Part shown: piece by piece, positions 23,979 through 32,938 of the stretch | Position numbering within the stretch: position 1 is the stretch's first letter | How the letters are laid out: each line of letters begins with the position of its first letter | Origin: Candidatus Thalassarchaeaceae archaeon | GTDB taxonomy: Archaea > Thermoplasmatota > Poseidoniia > Poseidoniales > Thalassarchaeaceae | Length of the DNA stretch: 56,193 nucleotides | Assembly: GCA_030745885.1 (NCBI GenBank) | Contig: JASLNR010000006.1 | Location: 1 to 56,193 of the forward strand | Direction of reading: 5' to 3' | Made by a program: the position numbers and the translations under genes | Notes under the pieces: model-generated | Seen by the model: the letters and a program-made list of their open reading frames with translations, nothing else | The model's database searches: none | What the model was told of the DNA's origin: nothing

Positions 23979-25502
23979 TCAGCCCAGGAGGAGGGTCGCG
24001 TTGCCCCCTACCGGCAGCGGCTCGAGGTAGGACAGGTCGCCGTACAGGGCCGGCCCCTCGGTCAGGGTCCCGATCACCGCCTCCTCGAAGCCCGCGGCGT
24101 TGTGCGCCAGGGCGATCCAGGGCCTGCCCTCGTCATCGAGCTCGACGTCGATGAAGTCCCCGAAGCCGCCGCATCGTATGTTGCCGCAGTCCGGGCCGGT
24201 GTCCAGCGGGTCGTCGGGGTGGTTGACGGCCACGCTGGTGATCAGCGGGCGCTCGGCGAAGGCGTCGGTCATGATGGCCATGTAGCCCGACCAGCCGCCC
24301 GTGCTGGTGTTCTCGTCGTAGTTGCTCGACTCGCCGATGTAGCCGATAACGACCCTGCCCTCCGCGCCCGCGAATATGGTCGGGAAGCCCGTCTCGTTGA
24401 CTCCGGGGGCTGCCACCATCATCGGGGCGCCCCAGGTCTCGCCCTGGTCGTGGGAGTTGGCGTACCATGGCATCAGGTCGTCGCCGATCCAGGTCGCATG
24501 GACGTTGCCGCCGTCGTCAACGGCGGTTGCGACCTCGTGCGAGTGCCACCCGTCCTGCATGCCGACCTCGGTGGTGATGGTGTGCTCGGTCCAGGAGTAG
24601 CCGCCGTCCAGGGAGCGGTAGACCGCCGGGCCCTCGCACGAGGGGTTGCCGCGGTAGACCGCCCCGTCGATGCCCCCTGCGACGTGGCCGTGCAGCCCCG
24701 AGCACTGCGGGAAGCTGCTGCTCGGGTAGCCGAGCCTCTGGACATCCCACGACAGACCACCGTTGAGCGAGCGCGAGCACTGGGCGCCCAGCGCCGGGGA
24801 GCCGGTGTTGATGCAGTAGACGTAGATGACGTCATGGAAGGCCGTGACGCCGGCCGGCGGCGGCATCGAGGCGATGCTCTGGTGGTCCTGGGTGACGTAG
24901 TAGCCCTCGACGGGGTAGGGAATGCTCCACGACTCCCCGTCGTTGTCCGAGTACTCGACGAACATGGCGGCCAGCGCGTGCATGTCGAACTTGACCAGCC
25001 TGTCCGTGAATTTGTCCACGTAGATGTAGGGGTCGTTGGAGTTGGGGGTCTGCCCCGAGTCCTCGTCGATCTGGCCGAATGGGCCGACGTCTTCCCAGGT
25101 CTGCCCTCTGTCAATCGAGCGGATGATGTGCGTGCCGTCGCCCAAACCGTTCCACTGGGTGAAGAAGATCGCACCCGACGAGGTCACCCCGATGGTAGGC
25201 TCGAAGGTGTCGAAGCCGGTGCCATAGTAGGTGGCGTTGGCGAAGAAGGGAGTGCTGTTGCCGGAAAGGTCGGCAGTGATGTTGGCAGCCGAGACCGCCC
25301 CTGTGCTGGTGGCATCCACCGCCCACGGCTCGCCGACCGTTCCGGGGTAGTGGTACCAGGTGGTGATTGGGACCTGCTGGTCGAACTCGAAGGCCCCCCC
25401 CTCCTCGACGACGACTTCCTCGTCCTCCCACCACATGCACCCGGTGACCATCGAGCTCAGCATCAGCAGGGAGAGCAACTGAGCGACCTTGGGCACGCTC
25501 AC
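23979..25502 (-). CDS. Lipoprotein with sialidase-type (Asp-box) beta-propeller, copy 2
   Basis: 507 residues from GTG 25502 (a second GTG lies at 25496). The signal sequence ends in a lipobox SMVTGC. Five Asp-boxes are visible: SIDRGQTW, SDNDGESW, SLNGGLSW, SLDGGYSW and SHDQGETW. The open frame continues far upstream on this strand, but that part is only the shadow of the epimerase gene. Overall layout equals copy 1, and both carry many cysteines and N-glycosylation sites. The gene follows the SDR gene by 17 bases and precedes copy 1 by 45, so all are probably in the MMPL operon. Ligand unknown. Confidence 0.85.
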   Translation of the reverse strand: MSVPKVAQLLSLLMLSSMVTGCMWWEDEEVVVEEGGAFEFDQQVPITTWYHYPGTVGEPWAVDATSTGAVSAANITADLSGNSTPFFANATYYGTGFDTFEPTIGVTSSGAIFFTQWNGLGDGTHIIRSIDRGQTWEDVGPFGQIDEDSGQTPNSNDPYIYVDKFTDRLVKFDMHALAAMFVEYSDNDGESWSIPYPVEGYYVTQDHQSIASMPPPAGVTAFHDVIYVYCINTGSPALGAQCSRSLNGGLSWDVQRLGYPSSSFPQCSGLHGHVAGGIDGAVYRGNPSCEGPAVYRSLDGGYSWTEHTITTEVGMQDGWHSHEVATAVDDGGNVHATWIGDDLMPWYANSHDQGETWGAPMMVAAPGVNETGFPTIFAGAEGRVVIGYIGESSNYDENTSTGGWSGYMAIMTDAFAERPLITSVAVNHPDDPLDTGPDCGNIRCGGFGDFIDVELDDEGRPWIALAHNAAGFEEAVIGTLTEGPALYGDLSYLEPLPVGGNATLLLG

Positions 25503-25519
25503 CCGTATGCGCCTTCGTT

Positions 25520-26551
25520 CTAAATCCAACCGTTTTCGATGACCGGAGGCACGCTTCCGAGCACAGCCTCCTTCGGTGGCCTCCACTCCATCCCCAGATC
25601 CCTCTCTGCGGGGGTGGCGTCCCAGAACAGCCGCTTGTTCAGATGCGCCCTGGCCCAGGAGAGGCTGATCCTGGGGTGGAAAAGGGAGACGATCAGGGAT
25701 AGCGAGTAGGGTATCTGTCGGGTCGGGATTCCAAGGTCGGGGTGCTCGGTCTTCAGCGCCCTTGCGATGTCCCGGAACCACATCTGCCCCGAGACCACCA
25801 GGTAGCGGCCGGAGTCCTCGCCCATCGTCAGGGCCCGGACGTGGGCCTCGGCCACGTCCCGCACATCCACTATGCTGACATGCATCGGGATGACGAAGGG
25901 GATCTCCCGCCTCAGCAGGGTCATGATGAACGACACGCTTCCCCTCAGATGCTTCTTGCTCAGTGGCGGCCCGAACACGATGCACGGGTTGATCGTCACC
26001 ATGCGCGGTCGGCTCGCCGGGTCCTTGGCGGAGAGCCACTCCCTGACCAGCCGCTCCGCGGTGAACTTGGCCAGCCCGTATGGGTTGCCCTCCAGTGTCG
26101 CGTCCTCCGCCCAGGTCTCTGTGGTGAGCGTCTGGCCATCCTGCCATTTCATCGGGCGGATTGCGGCCGTCGAGGAGGTGTGGACGAGCCGCTCCACGCA
26201 CCCGGCCGAGTCGATGGCGTCGAGCACGTTCTGCGTGCCGATCACGCTGGGGTCGACGATCTGGCTCTGCGGCTTCTTGGCCGTGATCCTGACCGCTGCG
26301 GCCGTGTGGATGACCTCGGAGCAGCCCGCGACGGCCCGAGCCACGGCCCCAGCGTCCATCAGGTCCATCTCGACGACCTCTAGGCTGCCCCCATCCGAGA
26401 CCGGCAGGGCCAGCAGGTGGTCGACCCTGTCAGGGTCGGAGGCGTCCCTGACCGTGGCCCTGACCTTCCTGCCCCTAGCGAGCAGGTTGGAGACCACGTG
26501 GCTGCCGATGTAGCCGCTGGCGCCTGTGACGACGACGGCTCCCGAGCTCAC
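25520..26551 (-). CDS. NAD(P)-dependent extended SDR (epimerase / dihydroflavonol reductase-like)
   Basis: 343 residues. The Rossmann motif VTGASGYIGSHV (about 8-19), IHTAAAV for cofactor contact, HTSSTAA around 124-130 for the catalytic serine/threonine, and Tyr158-x-x-x-Lys162 in NPYGLAKFTAE define an extended short-chain dehydrogenase/reductase. The pattern resembles the dihydroflavonol-4-reductase/3-beta-hydroxysteroid/cinnamoyl-CoA reductase group rather than sugar-nucleotide epimerases. Substrate unknown; its place between a lipid-type MMPL transporter and exported lipoproteins suggests envelope lipid or glycan metabolism. Start is GTG 26551. Confidence 0.85.
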   Translation of the reverse strand: MSSGAVVVTGASGYIGSHVVSNLLARGRKVRATVRDASDPDRVDHLLALPVSDGGSLEVVEMDLMDAGAVARAVAGCSEVIHTAAAVRITAKKPQSQIVDPSVIGTQNVLDAIDSAGCVERLVHTSSTAAIRPMKWQDGQTLTTETWAEDATLEGNPYGLAKFTAERLVREWLSAKDPASRPRMVTINPCIVFGPPLSKKHLRGSVSFIMTLLRREIPFVIPMHVSIVDVRDVAEAHVRALTMGEDSGRYLVVSGQMWFRDIARALKTEHPDLGIPTRQIPYSLSLIVSLFHPRISLSWARAHLNKRLFWDATPAERDLGMEWRPPKEAVLGSVPPVIENGWI

Positions 26552-26570
26552 GCCCTCACCACGGCCATGC

Positions 26571-28814
26571 CTACGGGGCTGCCTCCACGCCCCCTTTGTC
26601 TTTGCCGGTGAGGGGCAGGCTCGGCGACCACCAGTTCGCCTCGCCCATCAGCCTCATCGCCGAGGGGACCACTATCGCCCTGACTATGGTGGCGTCTATC
26701 AGCACGGCCACCGCTAGGGCGAAGCCGAGCGACTTGATGATCATGACATCGGCCAGTATGAAGCCCGAGAACACAGCCACCATGATAGCCGCAGCCCCGG
26801 TGATCAGCCCGCCGCTCGCCTGCAGACCCTCGGAGACCGCCCTTGTGTTGTCCCCGGTCTCGAGCCAGGACTCGTGGATCCGGGACAGCATCAGCACCTC
26901 GTAGTCCATCGACAGGCCGAAGGCGATGCCGAACAGCAGGGGCGGGACCATGTAGTCGATGGGCTGGGCTGTGAAGTTCATGGCCTCGTCCAGACCCATG
27001 AAGCCCTCCTGGAAGACGAGGACGACCAGTCCGTAGGAGGCCGCTATCGAGAAGACGTTCATCACCACGGCCTTGATTGGGACCAGTACCGAGCGGACCT
27101 GGAACCAGATCAGCAGCATGGTCAGCCCGAGGACCAGTCCCACCACGGCCGGGACGCGCTCCACCAGGTGGTCTCGCATGTCGATCTCGTAGGCAGACCA
27201 GCCCCCGACGAGAATCTCCTGGTCGCTTCCGCTGGCTATCTCCCTCATCGAGCGGACCAGCCCCTCAGAGCCGTCCGAGCTAGAATTGTACTGCGTGGCC
27301 ACGGAGATCATGACCAGGCTGTCCGACCTGGTGCTGGCCCAGGCCTCCTGCGCCTCCGCAGGCCATTCGCCGAGGGGGGATGCGAACAGATCAGGCGTGC
27401 AGTAGGGGGAGCTGGCCGATATGACTCCCCCGAGCGCCTCGACCTCGGCGCAGAATCCCGAGATGCTAGCAACCAGCCCGGCATCGAACGGCCCCCCCTC
27501 CTCCCCGAGGACCACCACGACCGGGATCCTGCTTGCTTGGAAGGCCGGGAAGCCTCGCTCCAGCTCCTCGTAGGCCATCCGCGACTCCAGATCGGGTGGC
27601 AGGGTCCCGATGCCCCCGGCGTTGAACTCCGCTCCGAGGCTCGGAGAGCCCATGAGCAGGAGCAGCGCCACGGAGGGCGCGAGCCATCTCCACGGCTTGT
27701 CCATGACCTTGGTCGCGAAGTCCCTCCAGAAGCCCTCCCGGCTCCATGCCTTGGGGACGGGAATCTGAAGGTCGTTGATTCGGTCTCCGAGCATGCAGAG
27801 TATCACCGGGAGAACTGTGAGCGAGTAGATTAGGGAGAAGGCGACGGCCACGGCCCCGCCGAACCCCATCGAGGGCATGTGGGTGGCATCGAAGTAGAAC
27901 AGGCTGCACAGCCCGACGGCCACCGTCGCCCCGGAGTAGAGCACGGCCCTCCCGGCGGTGTCCATCATCTTCGCAACTGCCTCTCGCTCGCTCGAGCCCT
28001 TGGACAGCTCCTCCTTGAAGCGGCTGACGATGAACAGGCTGTAGTCGATCGACACGGCGATTCCGATAAGGGACACCATGCTGACCGTCCACTGGGTGAG
28101 GTCGATGACCCCCTTGTCCGAGATCCAGAAGGAGATCCCCACGGAGGAAACGAACATCATACCGGCCGTAAGCATCGGAAGCGATGCTGCGACCAGAGTG
28201 GCGAAAACGAAGAGGAGAATGACCAGCGAGAGGGGGATTCCGAAAATCTCCGCCCTCACCGTGTCCTCCTTGAGCAGCACGTCGAAGTCCTCGTTAATGA
28301 TCAGGCTCCCGGTGACCATGACACCGAGCACCTCGCTGTCCACAATGCCCCTCAGCTCCTCGACGTGCCCCCTCACCTCGCCCTCGGTGCCTTCGATTGT
28401 GACGAAGACCGCGGTGGAGCGACCGTCCGTGGATACGTGCTGGGAGATCGAGTAGGGGTCCTGGGGGTTCTGGTAGGCGGAACTGAAGCCCATTATCCCG
28501 ATTGGCCCGTCGAGCAGCGGTCGCAGCGCCGCTTCGACAGCTTGTTCGTACTCCGGGTCGCTCCAAACCATGGTCTCGTGCGTGAACACGTAGGTGACGA
28601 CGTTGGAGTCGACCACGGGAAGTTCCTCCGACACCAGCAAGAGGGCCCTCCCGGCCTCGGAATTGGGCGGGGGGTTGTTGCCGTCTATGAAGGCGCTGCC
28701 GCCGGATATGAGAACGACTGACAGCAGCACTGAAAGGACTCCCAGTGAAAGCACCGCCCGCTGGCGGTCGTGCAGCATCTCACCGAAGCGGTGTAGAAGC
28801 GACCCATCAGCCAT
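26571..28814 (-). CDS. MMPL-family RND transporter
   Basis: 747 residues from ATG 28814, organised as two repeats, each with one helix, a large outward domain, and five or six more helices. The membrane motifs GIAVSIDYSLFIVSRFKEEL and GIAFGLSMDYEVLMLSRIHE are the duplicated G-x-x-x-D-Y signature of the MMPL/SSD group, carrying the acidic residues for proton coupling. Such pumps export lipids or hydrophobic molecules. ATG 28814 was preferred to the upstream GTG 28838 because a TATA-like element sits 26 bases before it. It begins an apparent operon with the SDR enzyme and the two propeller lipoproteins. Confidence 0.9.
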   Translation of the reverse strand: MADGSLLHRFGEMLHDRQRAVLSLGVLSVLLSVVLISGGSAFIDGNNPPPNSEAGRALLLVSEELPVVDSNVVTYVFTHETMVWSDPEYEQAVEAALRPLLDGPIGIMGFSSAYQNPQDPYSISQHVSTDGRSTAVFVTIEGTEGEVRGHVEELRGIVDSEVLGVMVTGSLIINEDFDVLLKEDTVRAEIFGIPLSLVILLFVFATLVAASLPMLTAGMMFVSSVGISFWISDKGVIDLTQWTVSMVSLIGIAVSIDYSLFIVSRFKEELSKGSSEREAVAKMMDTAGRAVLYSGATVAVGLCSLFYFDATHMPSMGFGGAVAVAFSLIYSLTVLPVILCMLGDRINDLQIPVPKAWSREGFWRDFATKVMDKPWRWLAPSVALLLLMGSPSLGAEFNAGGIGTLPPDLESRMAYEELERGFPAFQASRIPVVVVLGEEGGPFDAGLVASISGFCAEVEALGGVISASSPYCTPDLFASPLGEWPAEAQEAWASTRSDSLVMISVATQYNSSSDGSEGLVRSMREIASGSDQEILVGGWSAYEIDMRDHLVERVPAVVGLVLGLTMLLIWFQVRSVLVPIKAVVMNVFSIAASYGLVVLVFQEGFMGLDEAMNFTAQPIDYMVPPLLFGIAFGLSMDYEVLMLSRIHESWLETGDNTRAVSEGLQASGGLITGAAAIMVAVFSGFILADVMIIKSLGFALAVAVLIDATIVRAIVVPSAMRLMGEANWWSPSLPLTGKDKGGVEAAP

Positions 28815-28835
28815 GTCCGCCGGGCAGACCTTCAC

Positions 28836-28845
28836 CATTTAATCC
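28836..28845 (-). promoter_or_regulatory. TATA-like element of the MMPL gene
   Basis: GGATTAAATG on the minus strand, centred 26 bases before ATG 28814. It overlaps the alternative GTG start at 28838 and so argues against it. Confidence 0.55.
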
Positions 28846-28849
28846 GATT

Positions 28850-29608
28850 TCAGCCCTCGTCCCACTTCTTCCATCCCTGCTCTTCTTCCTCGGGACCTGC
28901 CTCTCGGGCCGACGCCCCATCCTCGACGAAGGGGCCCGGAACGCCATCGACGACCCCCGTCTCGAGCATCCCCCCCTCCCGAGCCTGCATCGTCTGAATG
29001 CTGTCCACATCGGTCAGGATGACGCTACCGTCCTGGATTACCACGTACTGGTCGGGCGCCTTGCGCTTGTCGCTCCACACCATCACGGCGAGGACTAGCC
29101 CTACTAGGCCCAGTGGGAGGCCCAAGCAGCATCCGATGTAGAAAATGTACAACCAGGGATTGCCTTCGACTTGGGCTGCAAGGTACCCATCGTCCACCAG
29201 CCAAAGTTGCGACGTCTCGGCCTCGTTGTGCAGGGTGTAAGTACCCGGCCCCACCCCGTCGAAGATCCTGACGGGGACGTAGAAAGTCTCACTGTCGGAA
29301 CCTGGACGATCGGAGTCCAGGAAACCTGGAGCCCTGCCCCCGATTTCGCTTCCGCTCTGGTCAAACAGCCTAAGGTCAGCCTCTGGGGCCTCGTCATCGC
29401 TCACTCGGAGGGCGGTTAGCACCGTGGCTTCCTCAACAGTGAATGCCCCCTCTCCGCCCGGCCCCATCTTGACCACGTAGTTGGACTCCGGGTCGAAGGT
29501 ATTGATCAGGGTGGGATATACTTGGACCAGCGAAACAACGGCCGCAACGAGCAGCAGAAACGAGGAGCCTGTGGCCCATCTAGCCCATCGCCTCCTCTTT
29601 CCTGCCAC
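28850..29608 (-). CDS. Two-helix membrane protein with beta-rich ectodomain
   Basis: 252 residues: a basic start (RKRRRWARW type), hydrophobic segment about 12-34, an ectodomain of some 130 residues with strand-rich text such as EATVLTALRVSD and VGPGTYTLHNE, a second membrane helix near 155-182 (LYIFYIGCCLGLPLGLVGLVLAVMVW), and a cytoplasmic tail ending in Glu/Trp/Lys (QGWKKWDEG). Same architecture as the 273-residue protein at 3452-4273, including a VIxDGSVI-like strand (compare EDGKVIV) after the second helix; they may be distant paralogues. Start GTG 29608. Function unknown. Confidence 0.7.
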   Translation of the reverse strand: MAGKRRRWARWATGSSFLLLVAAVVSLVQVYPTLINTFDPESNYVVKMGPGGEGAFTVEEATVLTALRVSDDEAPEADLRLFDQSGSEIGGRAPGFLDSDRPGSDSETFYVPVRIFDGVGPGTYTLHNEAETSQLWLVDDGYLAAQVEGNPWLYIFYIGCCLGLPLGLVGLVLAVMVWSDKRKAPDQYVVIQDGSVILTDVDSIQTMQAREGGMLETGVVDGVPGPFVEDGASAREAGPEEEEQGWKKWDEG

Positions 29609-29646
29609 GGACCCGCCTAAAGCCAGCCATCTATCAGGCTTCGGAA

Positions 29647-30753
29647 TCAGTATCCCAGTCCCATAGCAGAGAGTTTCTCAGGCAGATAGGTATCGGTCAC
29701 GAAATCGAGGCCGTACTTGGCAAGTGACTGCTGCTCTGCCTTCTTGCCGATTTCCTGCATTAGGTGAATCTGCTCCTGCCACCAACCCGTCGAGAAGCGC
29801 GGGTCGCTGAGTTCAGCGACCAGTGCGTTCGAGTCTTGCTTGGACAGGTCGTCGCTAGGGAGGTCGTAGGCTAGGATGTCGTCTGCTGTGATTCCCAGGT
29901 AGGTCGCCTCCTTGGTGGCGAGGTACTCCGAGATGTGAGCGGTCTTGATGGCGCCGTAGGCGATACTGGCGAAAATCCTGAAGGACCAGGGGTCGCAGTC
30001 GGTGAACACCAGGATGGGCTTGTTCCACTCCTCGCTCATGCGCCTCATGATTCGTCGCGTGGAACGGGCCGGCTGGCCTTTGAGATGCACGAGAGCGCAC
30101 CGCGCCTCCTCGTCGAAGCCATTCTCGACCAGCCTGTCGAACATTCCACCGGTCTCTATCGCCATCACGAAGTCAACGTCCTCCTCGACGAGGCTCAGCT
30201 TCTCCGACTCGACGTTGTAGGGCACGCCGTAGCCCGAGTCGCCGACGTCATCGCGGCAGTTAATGCGCATCCAGTCACCCTTACGGTTGCGCTCTTGGAA
30301 AGTCACGTTCCCGATTATCCGAGCACCATCCTCCTCGGGCCTGAGCCCGAAGTCCTCGCGCAGGCACTTGGTTACGATTTCCAGGTCCTCGGCGAGGTTG
30401 TTGCTCTCGTTCTGGGTGGAGAACTTGCCGTGGCCCCAACCCTCCGAGATGTAGTACATCTCCCTCAGGGTTGAGGTCTTGCCATCGGTGATCATCCCCT
30501 CTACGAACTCGGTAATGTGAAGCGCCCTGAGCAACTGTCTCGCGGAACCCAGGGCGGTGGCATCCCTTACGGTCCTCTTCTTTCCGTACTTGTAGACGCC
30601 GAGCCTCTTATCGAAGGCGATATTGCTCTTTGACCTGACGGGGAGGGTCATCGTCGGGGGAATGCCCCTAGTCATCCTGTCGTGCATCTCTGAGGCCACC
30701 CCATGCAGGGCCTCAATCACCTCATCCTTCGATTTCTGCCTGTTGATCGTCAT
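29647..30753 (-). CDS. top6A: DNA topoisomerase VI subunit A
   Basis: 368 residues, the DNA-cleaving subunit of the type IIB topoisomerase, homologous to Spo11. The winged-helix 5Y-CAP domain carries the catalytic tyrosine in [11 protein letters not shown] (Tyr101, with Tyr100 beside it). The Toprim domain has Glu200 in [12 protein letters not shown] and the Asp252-x-Asp254 pair in FTDCDPWSF, which hold Mg2+. The start codon overlaps the top6B stop by 4 bases (ATGA type), so the two are translationally coupled. Together they form an A2B2 enzyme that relaxes and decatenates DNA; characteristic of Archaea. Confidence 0.95.
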   Translation of the reverse strand: MTINRQKSKDEVIEALHGVASEMHDRMTRGIPPTMTLPVRSKSNIAFDKRLGVYKYGKKRTVRDATALGSARQLLRALHITEFVEGMITDGKTSTLREMYYISEGWGHGKFSTQNESNNLAEDLEIVTKCLREDFGLRPEEDGARIIGNVTFQERNRKGDWMRINCRDDVGDSGYGVPYNVESEKLSLVEEDVDFVMAIETGGMFDRLVENGFDEEARCALVHLKGQPARSTRRIMRRMSEEWNKPILVFTDCDPWSFRIFASIAYGAIKTAHISEYLATKEATYLGITADDILAYDLPSDDLSKQDSNALVAELSDPRFSTGWWQEQIHLMQEIGKKAEQQSLAKYGLDFVTDTYLPEKLSAMGLGY

Positions 30754-32846
30754 TCTTCTGCCTCGTAGTCATCGAATAGGGTGGGCTGCATCCGCTCTGT
30801 GGGAGCCGAGGGACCGGGGGAGTTGTGCTCGATCCTGTCGCTTAGGTGCCCCATCGTCTCCGTCTGCTGCTCCAACTCCGACTCAGCAGCCGCCAGAGAC
30901 TCTGTCTTGCGCAGCTCCTCCAGCAGCTTCTCGTCAATCTTCGTCGCGCCAATGACCTCTCCATTGCCCCTGTAGAAGACATCGACCTCGCTCCATTCGC
31001 CCTTGGTTAGGCCCGAGACAGCGAAGCGAATGATCGTTGATGAACCGGGATTCAAGGTGTCCAACCTCCACGCCCATAGGCCCCCGGCCTCCTTCCTGCC
31101 TCCCAGTGCGTTCTCATCCATCCTGACCCCGTCCCCCTCGGGCCACTTAGCGAGAATCGTGTAAGCACGCGCCCTGGCGGTGTAGTTGTAGACCGTGATC
31201 GAGCAGATGGCTAGCTTGCGCCCATCGTCCCAACCAAGCTCCTCCTCGCAGAATACCGCATCCATGATCTTCGTAATCACTGGAGCGAGGTCGGGCTCTT
31301 CCCTCGACAGCAGCTGCGATGACTTCCTGGAAATCTCAGGAAGAATGACGTTGATCAGTTCGAACTTCTCGCGGGCCTTCTTCCTCTGGGAATTCTTCTT
31401 CAGGTGGTTCTTGAGGCCCCTGCCTACCTCCAGCATCGCCAGGCGAATCTCCTCGAACACCTCCTCATTGTCGGCCACGGCCTCCTTTGCTTCGCTGGTG
31501 AACTGGACGTTGGTGGATGCGAGGTGGACGAGGACTGCGGCAGGTCCCTTTGGGATGCCACGACCGCCCGGGTGCTCCAACCCGTACCGCTTCCAATCGA
31601 CTGCCTCTAGGGCTTTGGTGAGCAGGCATCCGCCCTGTTGGTACATCAGTGGGACGCGATTGGCGAATCGCAGGACCTCGATGGGCCCCTCGGCGCTGAG
31701 GTTCCCTCCGAACACCAGACCGACTTCGATCTGGAACGGGTTGCCATTGCTTACCTTGGGACTGCGTGTGATGGTGGAGGCAAACCGTGAGTCGATGGCC
31801 TTCGAGAGCCCCTTCTTGATCAGCAGATCCTCGATAGGAGACAGGCAGTTGGTCGGAGGTGCGAGCAATTTGACCTTCTGGAAGGAGGAGACCATCTCCT
31901 GAGCCTCTTCTGCTCTTATCCGTCTGGGTGTCCGACCCTCGTCTATGCCCGCCGCGGTCAGAATTTCACGTGCGGCGCGCATGCTCACGCCCGAGAAATT
32001 ATGTCGTAGGAAAGACGTCATCTTCCGCTCCTCTGCCTCGCGGAGCATCCTCTGGAGCGAACCGAGGTGGATTCCATGGGGATGGGGCTTGATCTCACTG
32101 ACCTCCCGGGGGAGCTTCTCGGTGGTCCTTGACCAGTCCCCCTCTTCGATCACCTCGCCGTTCCTGTCGCGGACCACCAGAGAGATGCTAGCGTGCGGGT
32201 TAACTATGGACGTCATCCTGAGGTACTGGTGAACGGACTGGCGCCCACGCTGGTACTTCGCCCTCATCACATTCCTTATTCTCAGACCATGCGACACGGG
32301 TTCTCCTGTAAGGCCGTCGAGCCATGTGTCACGACGCTCCCCCGACTTGGTGGCCCTATTCCTCCTCGTGTCTATGCCTAGCTCAACATGCACGGCAGAG
32401 GAGTCACTGCCAATCTTCGAGATGACTTGTGTCTTGGACCCGGTGGTCAGTTGGCTGTACATCACGACCCCGGTGATGCCGATGCCCTGCTGCCCCCTGG
32501 TCTGACGAATCGCGTGGAAGCGCGAGCCGAGTAGGAACTTACCGAAGACGTTCTCGATGTCATTCCGAGGGATCCCTGGTCCGTTGTCCTGCGTGATGAG
32601 CTCGATCCGATCGCCCTTCAGGCGATTGATCTCGACTCTGATATGGGGGAGAATACGGGTCTCTTCGCAGGCATCCAGAGAGTTGTCTACCGACTCTTTC
32701 ACGGCCGTGATTATGGATCTCTGTAGGGTGTCGAAGCCTAGGAAGTGCTTGTTCTTCTCAAAGAATTCGCTTATGGAGATCTGCTTCTGCTTGTTTGAAA
32801 ACTGTTCTGAGGTCTCCACGCGCATCCCTCCATCAAGTCCTCCCAT
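30750..32846 (-). CDS. top6B: DNA topoisomerase VI subunit B
   Basis: 698 residues from ATG 32846; ATG 32825 (MRVETSEQF) is an equally good start. This is the GHKL ATPase subunit: ISEFFEKNKHFLGF at the N-terminus, AVKESVDNSLDACEE with the Mg-binding Asn, the DNGPGI motif, and GQQGIGITG with the lid glycine loop. A helix-2-turn-helix segment and a transducer domain follow, with the switch-lysine region near QIEVGLVFGG. At the end is an extra low-complexity tail (SEQ-type, EQQTETMGHLSDR) also seen in longer archaeal B subunits. Gene order B then A, as in many Euryarchaeota. Confidence 0.95.
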   Translation of the reverse strand: MGGLDGGMRVETSEQFSNKQKQISISEFFEKNKHFLGFDTLQRSIITAVKESVDNSLDACEETRILPHIRVEINRLKGDRIELITQDNGPGIPRNDIENVFGKFLLGSRFHAIRQTRGQQGIGITGVVMYSQLTTGSKTQVISKIGSDSSAVHVELGIDTRRNRATKSGERRDTWLDGLTGEPVSHGLRIRNVMRAKYQRGRQSVHQYLRMTSIVNPHASISLVVRDRNGEVIEEGDWSRTTEKLPREVSEIKPHPHGIHLGSLQRMLREAEERKMTSFLRHNFSGVSMRAAREILTAAGIDEGRTPRRIRAEEAQEMVSSFQKVKLLAPPTNCLSPIEDLLIKKGLSKAIDSRFASTITRSPKVSNGNPFQIEVGLVFGGNLSAEGPIEVLRFANRVPLMYQQGGCLLTKALEAVDWKRYGLEHPGGRGIPKGPAAVLVHLASTNVQFTSEAKEAVADNEEVFEEIRLAMLEVGRGLKNHLKKNSQRKKAREKFELINVILPEISRKSSQLLSREEPDLAPVITKIMDAVFCEEELGWDDGRKLAICSITVYNYTARARAYTILAKWPEGDGVRMDENALGGRKEAGGLWAWRLDTLNPGSSTIIRFAVSGLTKGEWSEVDVFYRGNGEVIGATKIDEKLLEELRKTESLAAAESELEQQTETMGHLSDRIEHNSPGPSAPTERMQPTLFDDYEAEE

Positions 32847-32938
32847 GTCCCGATGACAAGGGGCTTGCTTTGGTAGCCTCCGACGGCTCGCTGACCGCTC
32901 TTGAACAATCCCCCGATCAATGGGCTGGAGAAGCAGAA

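Noticed and set aside
22578..25523. 981-codon plus-strand open frame through the propeller lipoproteins
   Set aside because: Low-complexity Val/Gly/His/Arg text without a domain; both minus-strand genes beneath it have lipoboxes and Asp-boxes.
25503..26201. Upstream extension of propeller copy 2 to a 740-residue protein
   Set aside because: The extra part is another reading of the epimerase gene; a lipobox signal peptide begins at 25502.
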